Notes under the pieces: model-generated | Databases searched by the model: none | What the model saw: only the letters and a program-made list of their open reading frames with translations | What the model was told of the DNA's origin: nothing | In this document: positions 26,708 through 34,431 of the stretch, one piece after another | Position numbering within the stretch: the first letter of the stretch is position 1 | How the letters are laid out: the number at the start of each line of letters is the position of its first letter | Translations under genes and position numbers: made by a program | From: an uncultured Chitinophaga sp. | GTDB lineage: Bacteria > Bacteroidota > Bacteroidia > Chitinophagales > Chitinophagaceae | Length of the DNA: 64,000 nt | Reading direction: 5' to 3' | NCBI RefSeq assembly: GCF_902168175.1 | Contig: NZ_CABHOU010000054.1 | Span: 186,001 to 250,000 of the forward strand

Positions 26708-27412
26708 TTACTGCGGGTTTTCAGCCGCTTTTTTTCTTGGGTTTTTTTCGAGTACGTCATCGATGATGCCGTATTCTTTGGCTTCTTCAGCAGTCATCCA
26801 GTAGTCACGGTCGCCGTCTTTCTCTACTTTCTTAACCGGCTGTCCACTGTGTGAAGCGATGATTTCGTTCAGCTCTTTCTTCAGTTTGATGAACTCCCTT
26901 GCGGTGATCTCGATATCTGAAGTCTGGCCTTCCGCACCGCCGTGAGGCTGGTGAATCATTACACGTGCATGTTTCAGCGCAGTACGTTTACCTTTTGTAC
27001 CGGCTACCAGCAGTACAGCGCCGAATGAAGCGGCCATGCCTGTACAAATAGTAGCGATATCGGGGGTAACGAGCTGCATAGTGTCGTAAATACCTAAACC
27101 GGCATAAACGCTACCACCAGGGCTATTAATATACATCTGAATATCGCGGGTACGGTCTGTTGATTCCAGGAACAGCAACTGAGCGGTGATCACGTTTGCA
27201 ACATAATCGCTAACGGGGTCGCCCATAAAAATGATGCGGTCCATCATCAAACGGGAGAATACGTCCAGCTGAGCTATCTGCATCGGGCGCTCCTCGATGA
27301 TGTAAGGCGTCAGGGAGTTTACCTGGTGTTTTGTATAACTGTCTACAACCAGGCTGCTGATACCATGATGCTTGATGGCGTATTTCCTGAATTCGTTATT
27401 ATTAATGTTCAT
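26708..27412 (-). CDS. clpP: ATP-dependent Clp protease proteolytic subunit ClpP
   Basis: Serine protease core of ClpXP, 234 residues. Catalytic Ser in GMAASFGAVLL, catalytic His in MIHQPHGG, and Asp further on; the N-terminal extension before SLVVDSYTKHQVN is a little longer than in enterobacterial ClpP and may be processed. Its start overlaps the end of tig by 11 bp, so translation is coupled to trigger factor, giving the classical order tig, clpP, clpX. Confidence 0.97.
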   Translation of the reverse strand: MNINNNEFRKYAIKHHGISSLVVDSYTKHQVNSLTPYIIEERPMQIAQLDVFSRLMMDRIIFMGDPVSDYVANVITAQLLFLESTDRTRDIQMYINSPGGSVYAGLGIYDTMQLVTPDIATICTGMAASFGAVLLVAGTKGKRTALKHARVMIHQPHGGAEGQTSDIEITAREFIKLKKELNEIIASHSGQPVKKVEKDGDRDYWMTAEEAKEYGIIDDVLEKNPRKKAAENPQ

Positions 27413-28787
27413 GATGGTGATGTTTATGAGGCAATTTTACAAATTCTTCTGCAGTGATATCCTCTTCTTTCACTTTCACCTTCGTTTCGGCCCAATCAAA
27501 CAGCTTGGTCGTAATCATTTCGCGGTAAGTCTGGTCTACCTGTTTTTCGTCCTGTAACAAACGTTCCATGTAGCTGTCCAACCATTCTGGTGCTTCGCCT
27601 GTAGCGCCACCAACCTGGCCAAAGTAGCCCATGATCTGTTGTTTCATTCTTTCTTTCAGATCTTCGAAAGAAACTTCCAGTTTATTATCGCGGATCAGTT
27701 TGTCGCTGATGAGGGTCCAGCGCAGCTGATGGTCGAAGTTAGGGTATTCTGCGGCTGCTTCTTCAGCAGTCTTTGGCTTTTCGCCACCGGTTTGTAACCA
27801 GCGAACCAGGAACTCTTTAGGCAGTTCGATCGGTGTTTCGTGCACCAGGGTTTCGAACAGGTCGTTGTGCATGTGGTTCTTGGCTTCCTGCGCCCAGTAT
27901 TTTGCCATCTCTTCTTTCAATTTGGCATTGAAAGCCTCAGCGGTGGTAATGTTCTGGCCAGGGTAAACTTCGTTAAAGAAAGCTTCGTTCAGTTCCCTTT
28001 TAGCGATCAAACCAACTTTAGTGATGGTGAGCGTAAAGTACTTCTTGGCAGCGTCTTTATCGGCGGCGTCCAGTCCCAGGTCTTTCAAAATCCAGTCCAG
28101 TCTTTCTTTCTCAAAAGCTTTGGACAACTGGATAGTGATGGTATCGTTTACTTTCTTGCCCTGGAGTTGTTCCTGGATAGCAGTAGTGAAATTTTTAACG
28201 AGGACGGTGTTTTCTTTTTTGATTCCACCTTCGGTCAGCTTTCCTTTCGAGTCTGACTCATCAAATGTAACGGTTATTACGTTATCTTCCGTAGTGATGC
28301 TCTCAGGCTCGCTCATTTCGCCACCTTTCAGGCGCATACGGTCTACCTCTTCATTCACCATCTCATCTGTAACGGTTACATTATATTTGGTGAGGGCTGT
28401 TTTTGCCAGCAGGGCATCTACTTCAAAAGAAGGTTTCAAACCTACTTCGAAACCGAAGTCATATTCTGAAGGAGCAGAATGGTCAAAGTTGATGGAATTG
28501 GTTTCCAGAGGAAGCGGTTGGCCGAAAATTTCAAGTTTCTCTGTTTGAAGGTAGCCAGTCAGCTCTTTTTCTACTGTTTTGATCACTTCGTCCGCGAATA
28601 TAGCCTGACCATGCATCTTCTTGATCATGCCGGCAGGTACCATACCCTTACGGAAACCAGGGATGTTGGCTGTTTTGGTAAAATGCTTAACAGCTTTATC
28701 ATAATTCGGAAGGTAATCTTCCTGGCTCACTTTCACAGTGATCTTATCATTCAATAAACCAATGTTTTCTCTGGTTACAGTTGCCAT
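27402..28787 (-). CDS. tig: Trigger factor
   Basis: Ribosome-associated chaperone with peptidyl-prolyl isomerase fold, 461 residues. The N-terminal ribosome-binding domain carries the signature GFRKGMVPAGMIKK near residue 44; a middle FKBP-like domain and helical C-terminal arms follow. The last residues are HKHHHHEH, a natural His-rich tail whose codons partly overlap the clpP start. The middle domain is divergent, as usual in Bacteroidota. First gene of the tig-clpP-clpX unit. Confidence 0.94.
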   Translation of the reverse strand: MATVTRENIGLLNDKITVKVSQEDYLPNYDKAVKHFTKTANIPGFRKGMVPAGMIKKMHGQAIFADEVIKTVEKELTGYLQTEKLEIFGQPLPLETNSINFDHSAPSEYDFGFEVGLKPSFEVDALLAKTALTKYNVTVTDEMVNEEVDRMRLKGGEMSEPESITTEDNVITVTFDESDSKGKLTEGGIKKENTVLVKNFTTAIQEQLQGKKVNDTITIQLSKAFEKERLDWILKDLGLDAADKDAAKKYFTLTITKVGLIAKRELNEAFFNEVYPGQNITTAEAFNAKLKEEMAKYWAQEAKNHMHNDLFETLVHETPIELPKEFLVRWLQTGGEKPKTAEEAAAEYPNFDHQLRWTLISDKLIRDNKLEVSFEDLKERMKQQIMGYFGQVGGATGEAPEWLDSYMERLLQDEKQVDQTYREMITTKLFDWAETKVKVKEEDITAEEFVKLPHKHHHHEH

Positions 28788-28911
28788 CTTGTTATATAAT
28801 ATTAAAAATTAAAACACGTGTTTTGTTTAATTCAGGCCGGTGATACACTTGCACGAAGATTGTGCCATGAGCCTGCAGCGAAGGTTGTCCCTGCCTTTTT
28901 AGCAGGCCGAA

Positions 28912-28944
28912 GTGCCAAGCCCCCGGAAAAAGGGGCAGATTTGG
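28912..28944. other. Imperfect hairpin beside tRNA-Leu
   Basis: GCCAA and GCCCC pair with GGGGC and TTGGC around an A-rich loop. It lies just past the 3' end of the tRNA on the minus strand and may serve as a processing or termination structure. Confidence 0.35.
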
Positions 28945-28961
28945 CATAAAACTGAAAAAAG

Positions 28962-29043
28962 TGCGGGTGATAGGACTCGAACCTACAAGCTGTAAGGCAC
29001 CAGATCCTAAGTCTGGCGTGTCTACCAATTTCACCACACCCGC
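28962..29043 (-). tRNA. tRNA-Leu (anticodon TAG)
   Basis: An 82-nt tRNA with long variable arm as expected for leucine. Acceptor arms GCGGGTG (5') and CACCCGC (3') pair fully; anticodon stem CCAGA/TCTGG encloses CTTAGGA with anticodon TAG; T arm contains GGTTCGAGTCC. CCA is not encoded; a T run follows the 3' end on the minus strand. Not interrupted. Confidence 0.95.
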
Positions 29044-29080
29044 ATTTTAAAAGAGCATATCCCCTTACGAAAAAGGTCTG

Positions 29081-29088
29081 CAAAGGTA
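29081..29088 (-). promoter_or_regulatory. -7 box for tRNA-Leu
   Basis: On the minus strand TACCTTTG matches TAnnTTTG, 37 bp before the tRNA 5' end. No TTG at 17-23 bp further up, so only half of the promoter is recognised. Confidence 0.4.
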
Positions 29089-29228
29089 TTGTTTTTTGTG
29101 AATTATAAAAATAATTACCAACGGCCAAATTCATTGATTAGTAGGTAGTTTTTTCATAATATGTACTGCGGTTTATGCTCACTACGGTTGCACAACAATC
29201 GTATCATGGAACCAATACATAACTTTCG

Positions 29229-29236
29229 TATTTTTG
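29229..29236 (+). promoter_or_regulatory. -7 box before the RelA/SpoT gene
   Basis: TATTTTTG fits TAnnTTTG and ends 7 bp before the ATG; no matching -33 element was found. Confidence 0.35.
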
Positions 29237-29243
29237 ATATAGT

Positions 29244-31496
29244 ATGGATACAGCGGTTGTTAAAAAATATAATCTGGACGAAGAACAGGAGAAAAAGGAA
29301 ATCATTCGCCACTACCGCGCCCTGATGCGCGCGCTGAAGCCCCGTTTTAATAAAGGCGGCGACAGGGAAGCGGTACGTACGGCCTTTGAAATGGCAGCGG
29401 ACGCCCACCGGCACATGCGCCGTAAATCCGGCGAACCTTACATCCTTCACCCCCTCGCAGTAGCACAAATAACTGTGGAAGAAATAGGACTGGGCGTACG
29501 CTCTGCTATTTGCGCCCTGTTACACGATACCGTGGAAGATACGGAAGTAACCCTCGAAGATGTGGAACGCGAGTTCGGTGCCGAAATCGCACACATCGTT
29601 GACGGCCTTACCAAAATATCCACCGTTATCGATTCTAATAATAACTCGAGTACCACCACCGCACAGGCGGAAAACTTCAAAAAAATATTGCTTACCCTGG
29701 CCGACGACCCCAGGGTAATACTCATAAAGCTGGCCGACCGTATGCATAATATGCGTACGCTCGACAGCATGCAGCGGGAGAAACAACTGAAGATCGCTTC
29801 TGAAACGGTGTTTATATACGCCCCGCTGGCACACCGCCTCGGCCTGTATAATATTAAAAGTGAGATGGAAGACCTGGCCATGAAGTACACGGAGCAGGAT
29901 ACCTATCGCGATATTGCCAAAAAACTGAATGAAACCAAACGCGAACGTACACGTTACGTGAACGAGTTCATCAAACCTATTAAGGAGGTACTCAGGGAAG
30001 AGGGTTTCAACTTTGAGATATACGGCCGTCCCAAATCTATCCACTCCATCTCCCATAAAATAAAAACCAAAGGGGTGCAGTTTGAAGAGGTGTACGACCT
30101 GTTTGCCATCCGCATTATCATGGACAGCCCGATAGAAAAGGAGAAGTCGGACTGCTGGAAGGTATATTCCATTATTACCGACTTTTACCACCCCAGCCCC
30201 GAACGTACGCGCGACTGGCTTAGCAACCCGAAGAGCAACGGTTATGAGGCCCTGCACGTAACGGTGATGGGCCCCAACGGTAAATGGGTGGAGGTACAAA
30301 TACGGTCTAAGAGGATGAACGACTACGCTGAGAAGGGTCTTGCCGCCCACTGGCGTTATAAAGAAGGCAATCAAAGCGTGCAGGAGTCTAAGTTTGACCA
30401 GTGGTTTACGCAAATCCGCGAGATACTGAACAGTCCCGATTCCAATACGCTCGACTTTTTGGCCGACTTTAAAAGCAACCTGTTTACAGAGGAGATTTAT
30501 GTATACACCCCCAAGGGCGATCTGCGTATACTGCCTGTAAACTCCACCGCGCTCGACTTTGCCTACTCTATTCACTCCGCGGTTGGTAACAAGTGTATTG
30601 GCGCCAAAGTGAACTATAAACTGGTGCCGCTTAGCCATAAACTGCGCAGTGGCGACCAGGTAGAGATCATTACCACCAATAAGCAGAAACCCTCGGAAGA
30701 CTGGCTCAATTTCGTTATTACCGCCAAGGCCAAAACCAAGATTAAGGATGCGCTGAAGGAAGAAAAGCGTACCGTGGCCATGGATGGTAAAGATGTGCTG
30801 GAGCGTAAGTTCAGTCACCTCAAGGTGCCTATGAGCCAGCATAACATTAACGAGGTTACCCAATACTATAAACAACCGTCGCCGCTGGACCTTTACTACC
30901 AGATAGCGGTGAAAAACATAGACCTGGGCGAACTTAAGAACTTCCATGTACTGGGCGACCGGCTGGACCCTCCAAAACCGGTAAAACCCGCAGAGCCGGT
31001 ACACGTAGAGGAAGCCAGCACCAAACACAGTAATAAAAAAGATGCAGAGCTGATCATATTCGGCGAAAGCTCCGACAGGATAGCCTATAAGCTGGCCAAC
31101 TGCTGCCGGCCCATTCCCGGCGACGATGTATTTGGCTTTGTAACCGCCAGCGAGGGCCTTAAGATTCACCGCACGAATTGTCCCAATGCCGCGCAGTTAC
31201 TGGCCAATTACGGCCACCGCGTCGTAAAAACCAAGTGGGTAAAGAATCGCGAGATATCCTTCCTCACCGGCCTGCGGATTATTGGTATGGACGATGTAGG
31301 TGTCATTCACAAGATCACCAACATCATTTCCGGCGAGTTAAAAGTGAACATTGCCGCCCTCACCATCGAGAGCCGCGAAGGCCTGTTCGAAGGCCGCATC
31401 AAGGTGTTTGTGCATGACAAAGAGGAGCTGGAGGAGCTGTTAGACCGCCTCAAATCGCTGGACGGTATACAGGCCGTCACCCGCTGGGAAGAATAA
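29244..31496 (+). CDS. spoT: Bifunctional (p)ppGpp synthetase/hydrolase (RelA/SpoT, Rsh)
   Basis: Stringent-response enzyme of 750 residues. N-terminal HD hydrolase domain with His in PYILHPLAVA and HDTVEDTEVTLEDV, followed by the synthetase domain (EIYGRPKSIHSISHKIK, YDLFAIRII), TGS domain (VYTPKGDLRILPVNSTALDF), a zinc-finger-like CC stretch (NCCRPIPGDDVFGF) and a C-terminal ACT domain. Both catalytic cores look intact, so it can make and degrade the alarmone. It stands alone and ends with an intrinsic terminator. Confidence 0.96.
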   Translation: MDTAVVKKYNLDEEQEKKEIIRHYRALMRALKPRFNKGGDREAVRTAFEMAADAHRHMRRKSGEPYILHPLAVAQITVEEIGLGVRSAICALLHDTVEDTEVTLEDVEREFGAEIAHIVDGLTKISTVIDSNNNSSTTTAQAENFKKILLTLADDPRVILIKLADRMHNMRTLDSMQREKQLKIASETVFIYAPLAHRLGLYNIKSEMEDLAMKYTEQDTYRDIAKKLNETKRERTRYVNEFIKPIKEVLREEGFNFEIYGRPKSIHSISHKIKTKGVQFEEVYDLFAIRIIMDSPIEKEKSDCWKVYSIITDFYHPSPERTRDWLSNPKSNGYEALHVTVMGPNGKWVEVQIRSKRMNDYAEKGLAAHWRYKEGNQSVQESKFDQWFTQIREILNSPDSNTLDFLADFKSNLFTEEIYVYTPKGDLRILPVNSTALDFAYSIHSAVGNKCIGAKVNYKLVPLSHKLRSGDQVEIITTNKQKPSEDWLNFVITAKAKTKIKDALKEEKRTVAMDGKDVLERKFSHLKVPMSQHNINEVTQYYKQPSPLDLYYQIAVKNIDLGELKNFHVLGDRLDPPKPVKPAEPVHVEEASTKHSNKKDAELIIFGESSDRIAYKLANCCRPIPGDDVFGFVTASEGLKIHRTNCPNAAQLLANYGHRVVKTKWVKNREISFLTGLRIIGMDDVGVIHKITNIISGELKVNIAALTIESREGLFEGRIKVFVHDKEELEELLDRLKSLDGIQAVTRWEE

Positions 31497-31522
31497 AATC
31501 TTTTGTAATAATCTGATAAGGT

Positions 31523-31557
31523 AGGGCGTCGCTGGCTTTGGCGGCGCCCTTTTTTTG
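31523..31557 (+). terminator. Intrinsic terminator of the RelA/SpoT gene
   Basis: Stem of 10 bp (31523-31532 with 31541-31550; one G-T pair), loop 8, then seven T. Confidence 0.87.
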
Positions 31558-31597
31558 TGCGTTCCTGTCATCATTTTACCAGCCACAGTACTACATT

Positions 31598-31627
31598 CAG
31601 CCCCCGTTACGTCGCTCCCTTCAACGC
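31598..31627 (-). repeat. Dispersed repeat, reverse copy
   Basis: Read on the minus strand it gives GTTGAAGGGAGCGACGTAAC followed by GGGGGC, matching the copies at 4791 and 32371. Confidence 0.65.
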
Positions 31628-31815
31628 CAGTACAACGATGGGCAACGTTCAGTTCTTCCATGGGGGCGGTGTCTGTGCATCTAAATGGTTGCTCCCTCTG
31701 GCTGGGCTTCCGGTGTTTTTTCATTACCTGTTGTAAAACAATGTTTTACGCCGTGGCTTTCGTCCGGGTGTAGTACGATCCTTATACCAACCCTGCTGGA
31801 CCCTGGCCATATTCC

Positions 31816-31924
31816 AGGTATATCCAAGGTAGATCTAAGGTAGATACTAGGTAGATTCTAGGCTTTTTAACCTAGAATGAACCTAGGATGAACCTAGGAT
31901 TAACCTAGGATGAACCTAGGATGG
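31816..31924. repeat. Phased array of 11-bp repeats with dyad symmetry
   Basis: Four units of type AGGTAGATACT (31816-31859), a 10-bp centre AGGCTTTTTA (31860-31869) and five units of type ACCTAGGATGA (31870-31924), all at exact 11-bp spacing. The right units are near reverse complements of the left ones, so the whole forms a long imperfect inverted repeat; the innermost ATTCTAGG/CCTAGAAT pair is perfect. Not coding. Confidence 0.85.
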
Positions 31925-32029
31925 AGCAACTGTCCTATAAAGATGTTACCAGGAGTGAGGGAGGCAGGAGGTAACGGAAGAACCTGGGCAAGGGGGGCTA
32001 TATTATTAATGCCCTATGTTGTTACTGCC

Positions 32030-32044
32030 GTTGAAGGGAGTGAT
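32030..32044 (+). repeat. Dispersed repeat, short core copy
   Basis: CGTTGAAGGGAGTGA, the core of the repeat family seen at 4791, 31598 and 32371; similarity stops after the core. Confidence 0.45.
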
Positions 32045-32115
32045 CTTTAGATTTGTACCCGGTACCACATATGATTACAGCGAAAGCCCTAGGGACGCCT
32101 GATTATTCTATTGTG

Positions 32116-32133
32116 TGCCCGCGTCAGCGGGCA
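32116..32133. other. Small hairpin TGCCCGC/GCGGGCA
   Basis: Perfect 7-bp stem with loop GTCA just before the left arm of the 32-bp inverted repeat. No U tract. Confidence 0.5.
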
Positions 32134-32142
32134 TCACCCTGA

Positions 32143-32356
32143 CCGTCATCGCGAGGAACGAAGCGATCCTCGTGCGCAGTCTTTGCATCAGTAAAACCCT
32201 GCCGGCCAGCGTAAATTAGTACGGGCAAGGGAGCCGGGATTTCGCAAGGCACAGCCTATCACGCAAGTAAGCCGATAGTGTTGCCTGCCCTCCTTACAAC
32301 CAATTATTGCAGGCAATGACTACACACGAGGATCGCTTCGTTCCTCGCGATGACGG
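32143..32356. repeat. 214-bp element bounded by 32-bp perfect inverted repeats
   Basis: The arm at 32143-32174 (beginning CCGTCATCGCGAGGAACG) is the exact reverse complement of 32325-32356; likeness continues inward for about 15 bp (GTGCGCAGTCTTTGC against GTGTGTAGTCATTGC read from the other end). The 150-bp interior has no ORF. The arm sequence resembles the GTCATTGCGAGG...GAAGCAATC repeats spread through many bacterial genomes, as remembered and not checked. No target duplication is evident. Confidence 0.75.
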
Positions 32357-32370
32357 GGAGAACGTTGCTG

Positions 32371-32426
32371 TTGAAGGGAGTGACACAACGGCGGTTGAGC
32401 AGAGATTTGTTGCTGGTTGCCCAAAT
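32371..32426 (+). repeat. Dispersed repeat, longest copy
   Basis: GTTGAAGGGAGTGACACAAC, GGCGGTTGA, then GCTGGTTGCCCAAAT; matches the copy after recQ (4791-4845) in the same block order and spacing. Confidence 0.7.
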
Positions 32427-32460
32427 TTCTTTTTTTACTTCTCCTTTTGCCGGTTTCGCT

Positions 32461-32468
32461 TATTTTTG
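32461..32468 (+). promoter_or_regulatory. -7 box before purA
   Basis: TATTTTTG fits TAnnTTTG and lies 46 bp before the purA ATG; the nearest TTG is only 11 bp upstream, so the promoter is tentative. Confidence 0.4.
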
Positions 32469-32514
32469 CCTTTCTTTTTAAAACCGCACACGAAATATTA
32501 AACTTTAAATTATC

Positions 32515-33777
32515 ATGGTAGATGTATTGTTAGGTCTGCAATGGGGCGACGAGGGTAAAGGCAAGATCGTTGATTACTTTGCAGGCAACTATGACGTTAT
32601 TGCCCGTTTCCAGGGTGGCCCGAACGCAGGGCATACGTTATATGTAGAAGGCCGGAAAATTGTATTACATACTATTCCATCCGGTGTTTTCCATTCCAAT
32701 ACCATCAACCTGATAGGCAATGGTGTAGTGCTGGACCCGGTGACTTTTAAGAAAGAATGCGAAAAAATTGCGGCCGAAGGAGTTGATCTGAAGAAAAATC
32801 TCTTCATTTCAGAGAAAACGCATGTGATCATACCTACGCACCGTGCGCTGGATAAGGCGTCCGAACTGTCTAAAGGTCACGATAAGATTGGTTCTACCCT
32901 GAAGGGTATCGGACCTGCTTATATGGATAAAACAGGTCGTAACGGTATTCGTGTGGGCGATGTGATGTCACCCAATTTTGAAGAAGCGTATACTAAACTG
33001 AAGGCAAAGCATGCACAATTGCTGTCGAACTACGACTTTTCCGAGGATATTTCCGGGTGGGAGAAAGAATTTTTCGAGGCCGTTGAGTTCCTGCGTACCA
33101 TGAACGTGGTAAACGGGGAGTATTTTCTGAATAAACTGATTAAAGAAGGTAAAAAGGTATTGGCGGAAGGCGCCCAGGGTAGTATGCTGGACGTAGACTT
33201 TGGTACTTATCCTTTCGTAACATCTTCCAATACCATTTCTGCCGGTGTTTGTACTGGTTTGGGTATTGCACCGCAGCATATTAAAGAGGTAATAGGTGTA
33301 ACAAAAGCTTATTGTACCCGTGTAGGCAGCGGTCCTTTCCCTACAGAACTGGAAGATAGTACAGGGGAGGCCCTGCGCCAGGTTGGCGGTGAATTTGGTG
33401 CTACTACCGGCCGTCCACGCCGCTGTGGCTGGATTGACCTGGTTGCACTGAACTATACCTGCATGCTTAGCGGTGTTACCGAACTGGTAATGACCAAGAG
33501 CGATGTACTGGATGCGTTCGACGAAGTAGAGGCTTGCGTAGCGTATGAAATAGACGGAAAAGAGACGCAGGAGCTGCCTTTCCAGCTTAATGGCCTGGCA
33601 ATCAAGCCTGTGCTTAAAAAGTTCAAAGGCTGGAGCCACAAAACTTCTGAAAGTAAAACTTATAATGATTTGCCAAAAGAGATGAAAGAATTCCTGATAT
33701 TCGTAGAAGAATATTTGGGGGTACCTGTAAAGTTCGTATCAAATGGCCCTGGCAGGGACCAGATACTTGAAAAGTAA
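32515..33777 (+). CDS. purA: Adenylosuccinate synthetase PurA
   Basis: GTP-dependent first step from IMP to AMP. 420 residues, normal length. N-terminal catalytic loop GLQWGDEGKGKIVDYF, then GGPNAGHT, the GIGPAYMDK stretch, and the QGSMLDVDFGTYPFVTSSNT segment. The C-terminal GTP-binding part (TTGRPRRCGW, TKSDVLDAFDEV) is complete. Own transcript; promoter probably at 32461. Confidence 0.97.
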   Translation: MVDVLLGLQWGDEGKGKIVDYFAGNYDVIARFQGGPNAGHTLYVEGRKIVLHTIPSGVFHSNTINLIGNGVVLDPVTFKKECEKIAAEGVDLKKNLFISEKTHVIIPTHRALDKASELSKGHDKIGSTLKGIGPAYMDKTGRNGIRVGDVMSPNFEEAYTKLKAKHAQLLSNYDFSEDISGWEKEFFEAVEFLRTMNVVNGEYFLNKLIKEGKKVLAEGAQGSMLDVDFGTYPFVTSSNTISAGVCTGLGIAPQHIKEVIGVTKAYCTRVGSGPFPTELEDSTGEALRQVGGEFGATTGRPRRCGWIDLVALNYTCMLSGVTELVMTKSDVLDAFDEVEACVAYEIDGKETQELPFQLNGLAIKPVLKKFKGWSHKTSESKTYNDLPKEMKEFLIFVEEYLGVPVKFVSNGPGRDQILEK

Positions 33778-33874
33778 ACCCAAAAAAGTACGGAAAAAAT
33801 AGGGCAAAAAAAAGTTGGCAAAAAAAAAATTCTGTTAAAACTTTACGCCAGAAACATATTAAGTTACACTCATT

Positions 33875-34318
33875 ATGAAATCAAAATCTGATAAAGAAAA
33901 AGAGACCAAGAAAACTACTTCGCCTAAGCCAGCTCCTGCCAAAAAAGCTGCTGAAAAGCCTAAAAAAGAAGTAGATGAGGATGAGGACGACGATGACGAT
34001 GAGGAGGAAACTCCGCGGAAGTCTGCTGCTTCCAAAAAATCAGATAAGTCCTCATCTAAATCGAAGAAAGACGATGATGAAGAGGATGAAGATGGAGATG
34101 ACAGCGATTTAGGCGATGAAGAAGATGATTCATGGGGTAAATCGGAGGACGACAACTACGATCCCGATTTCGAGGAATTCGACATGCCAAAGGCAAAGGC
34201 CAAACGCGGACGTCCGAGCTCTAAAAAGGGCGATGATGACGATGATCTGGGGATTGACGACGAGTTTAAAGACATGTTTAACGATCGGTACGACGACGAC
34301 GATGACGATGATTTTTAA
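33875..34318 (+). CDS. Highly acidic low-complexity protein with an AT-hook
   Basis: 147 residues, largely Asp, Glu, Lys and Ser. Layout: basic Lys/Pro/Ala-rich start (residues about 1-35), long Asp/Glu tracts, a single AT-hook-like core KRGRPSSKK near residue 112, and a C-terminal run of Asp ending in Phe. Composition recalls eukaryotic HMG-type proteins: a basic DNA-binding patch between acidic disordered tails. No folded domain is visible. It begins 97 bp after purA and ends about 70 bp before the pabB ATG. The serine-rich frame on the other strand is a shadow. Function unknown; nucleoid binding is a guess. Confidence 0.75.
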   Translation: MKSKSDKEKETKKTTSPKPAPAKKAAEKPKKEVDEDEDDDDDEEETPRKSAASKKSDKSSSKSKKDDDEEDEDGDDSDLGDEEDDSWGKSEDDNYDPDFEEFDMPKAKAKRGRPSSKKGDDDDDLGIDDEFKDMFNDRYDDDDDDDF

Positions 34319-34382
34319 TCATTAAACAGATAGGATATCAGGACGTTCCATAAATTTCCCGTAGACAACCTGACTAAATTTA

Positions 34383-34431
34383 AACAACAGATGTTGAGCT
34401 GGGGTAACCGGTTCAACATCTGTTGTTTTTT
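34383..34431 (+). promoter_or_regulatory. 15-bp perfect hairpin with U tract over the pabB start
   Basis: Arms 34383-34397 and 34413-34427 pair perfectly with a 15-base loop, followed by six T (34426-34431). The annotated ATG (34391) lies in the left arm. It looks like an intrinsic terminator or attenuator located inside the first codons of pabB. Confidence 0.65.

Larger units (their letters stand above)
31558..32514. other. Repeat-rich non-coding region before purA
   Basis: About 950 bp without a supportable gene; the short frames here fall in repeats. Contents in order: reverse copy of the dispersed repeat (31598-31627), the 11-bp array (31816-31924), a third copy of the dispersed repeat core (32030-32044), a small hairpin (32116-32133), a 32-bp inverted repeat pair (32143-32174 and 32325-32356), the fullest copy of the dispersed repeat (32371-32426), and a -7 box before purA. 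Confidence 0.7.

Noticed and set aside
28792..29037. 81-codon minus-strand frame
   Set aside because: Overlaps tRNA-Leu and the flanking hairpin; an RNA gene explains the sequence.
29520..31169. 549-codon open frame on the minus strand
   Set aside because: It lies wholly inside the RelA/SpoT gene in antisense; the composition is that of a shadow frame and no domain is recognisable.
31555..31773. 72-codon plus-strand frame after the RelA/SpoT gene
   Set aside because: It starts in the terminator U tract and lies in the dispersed repeat; no sign of a real protein.
31816..31924. CRISPR-like array
   Set aside because: The 11-bp units are contiguous without spacers, so this is not CRISPR.
33859..34155. 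Serine-rich minus-strand frame
   Set aside because: Serine runs are the antisense reading of Asp/Glu codons of the acidic protein.
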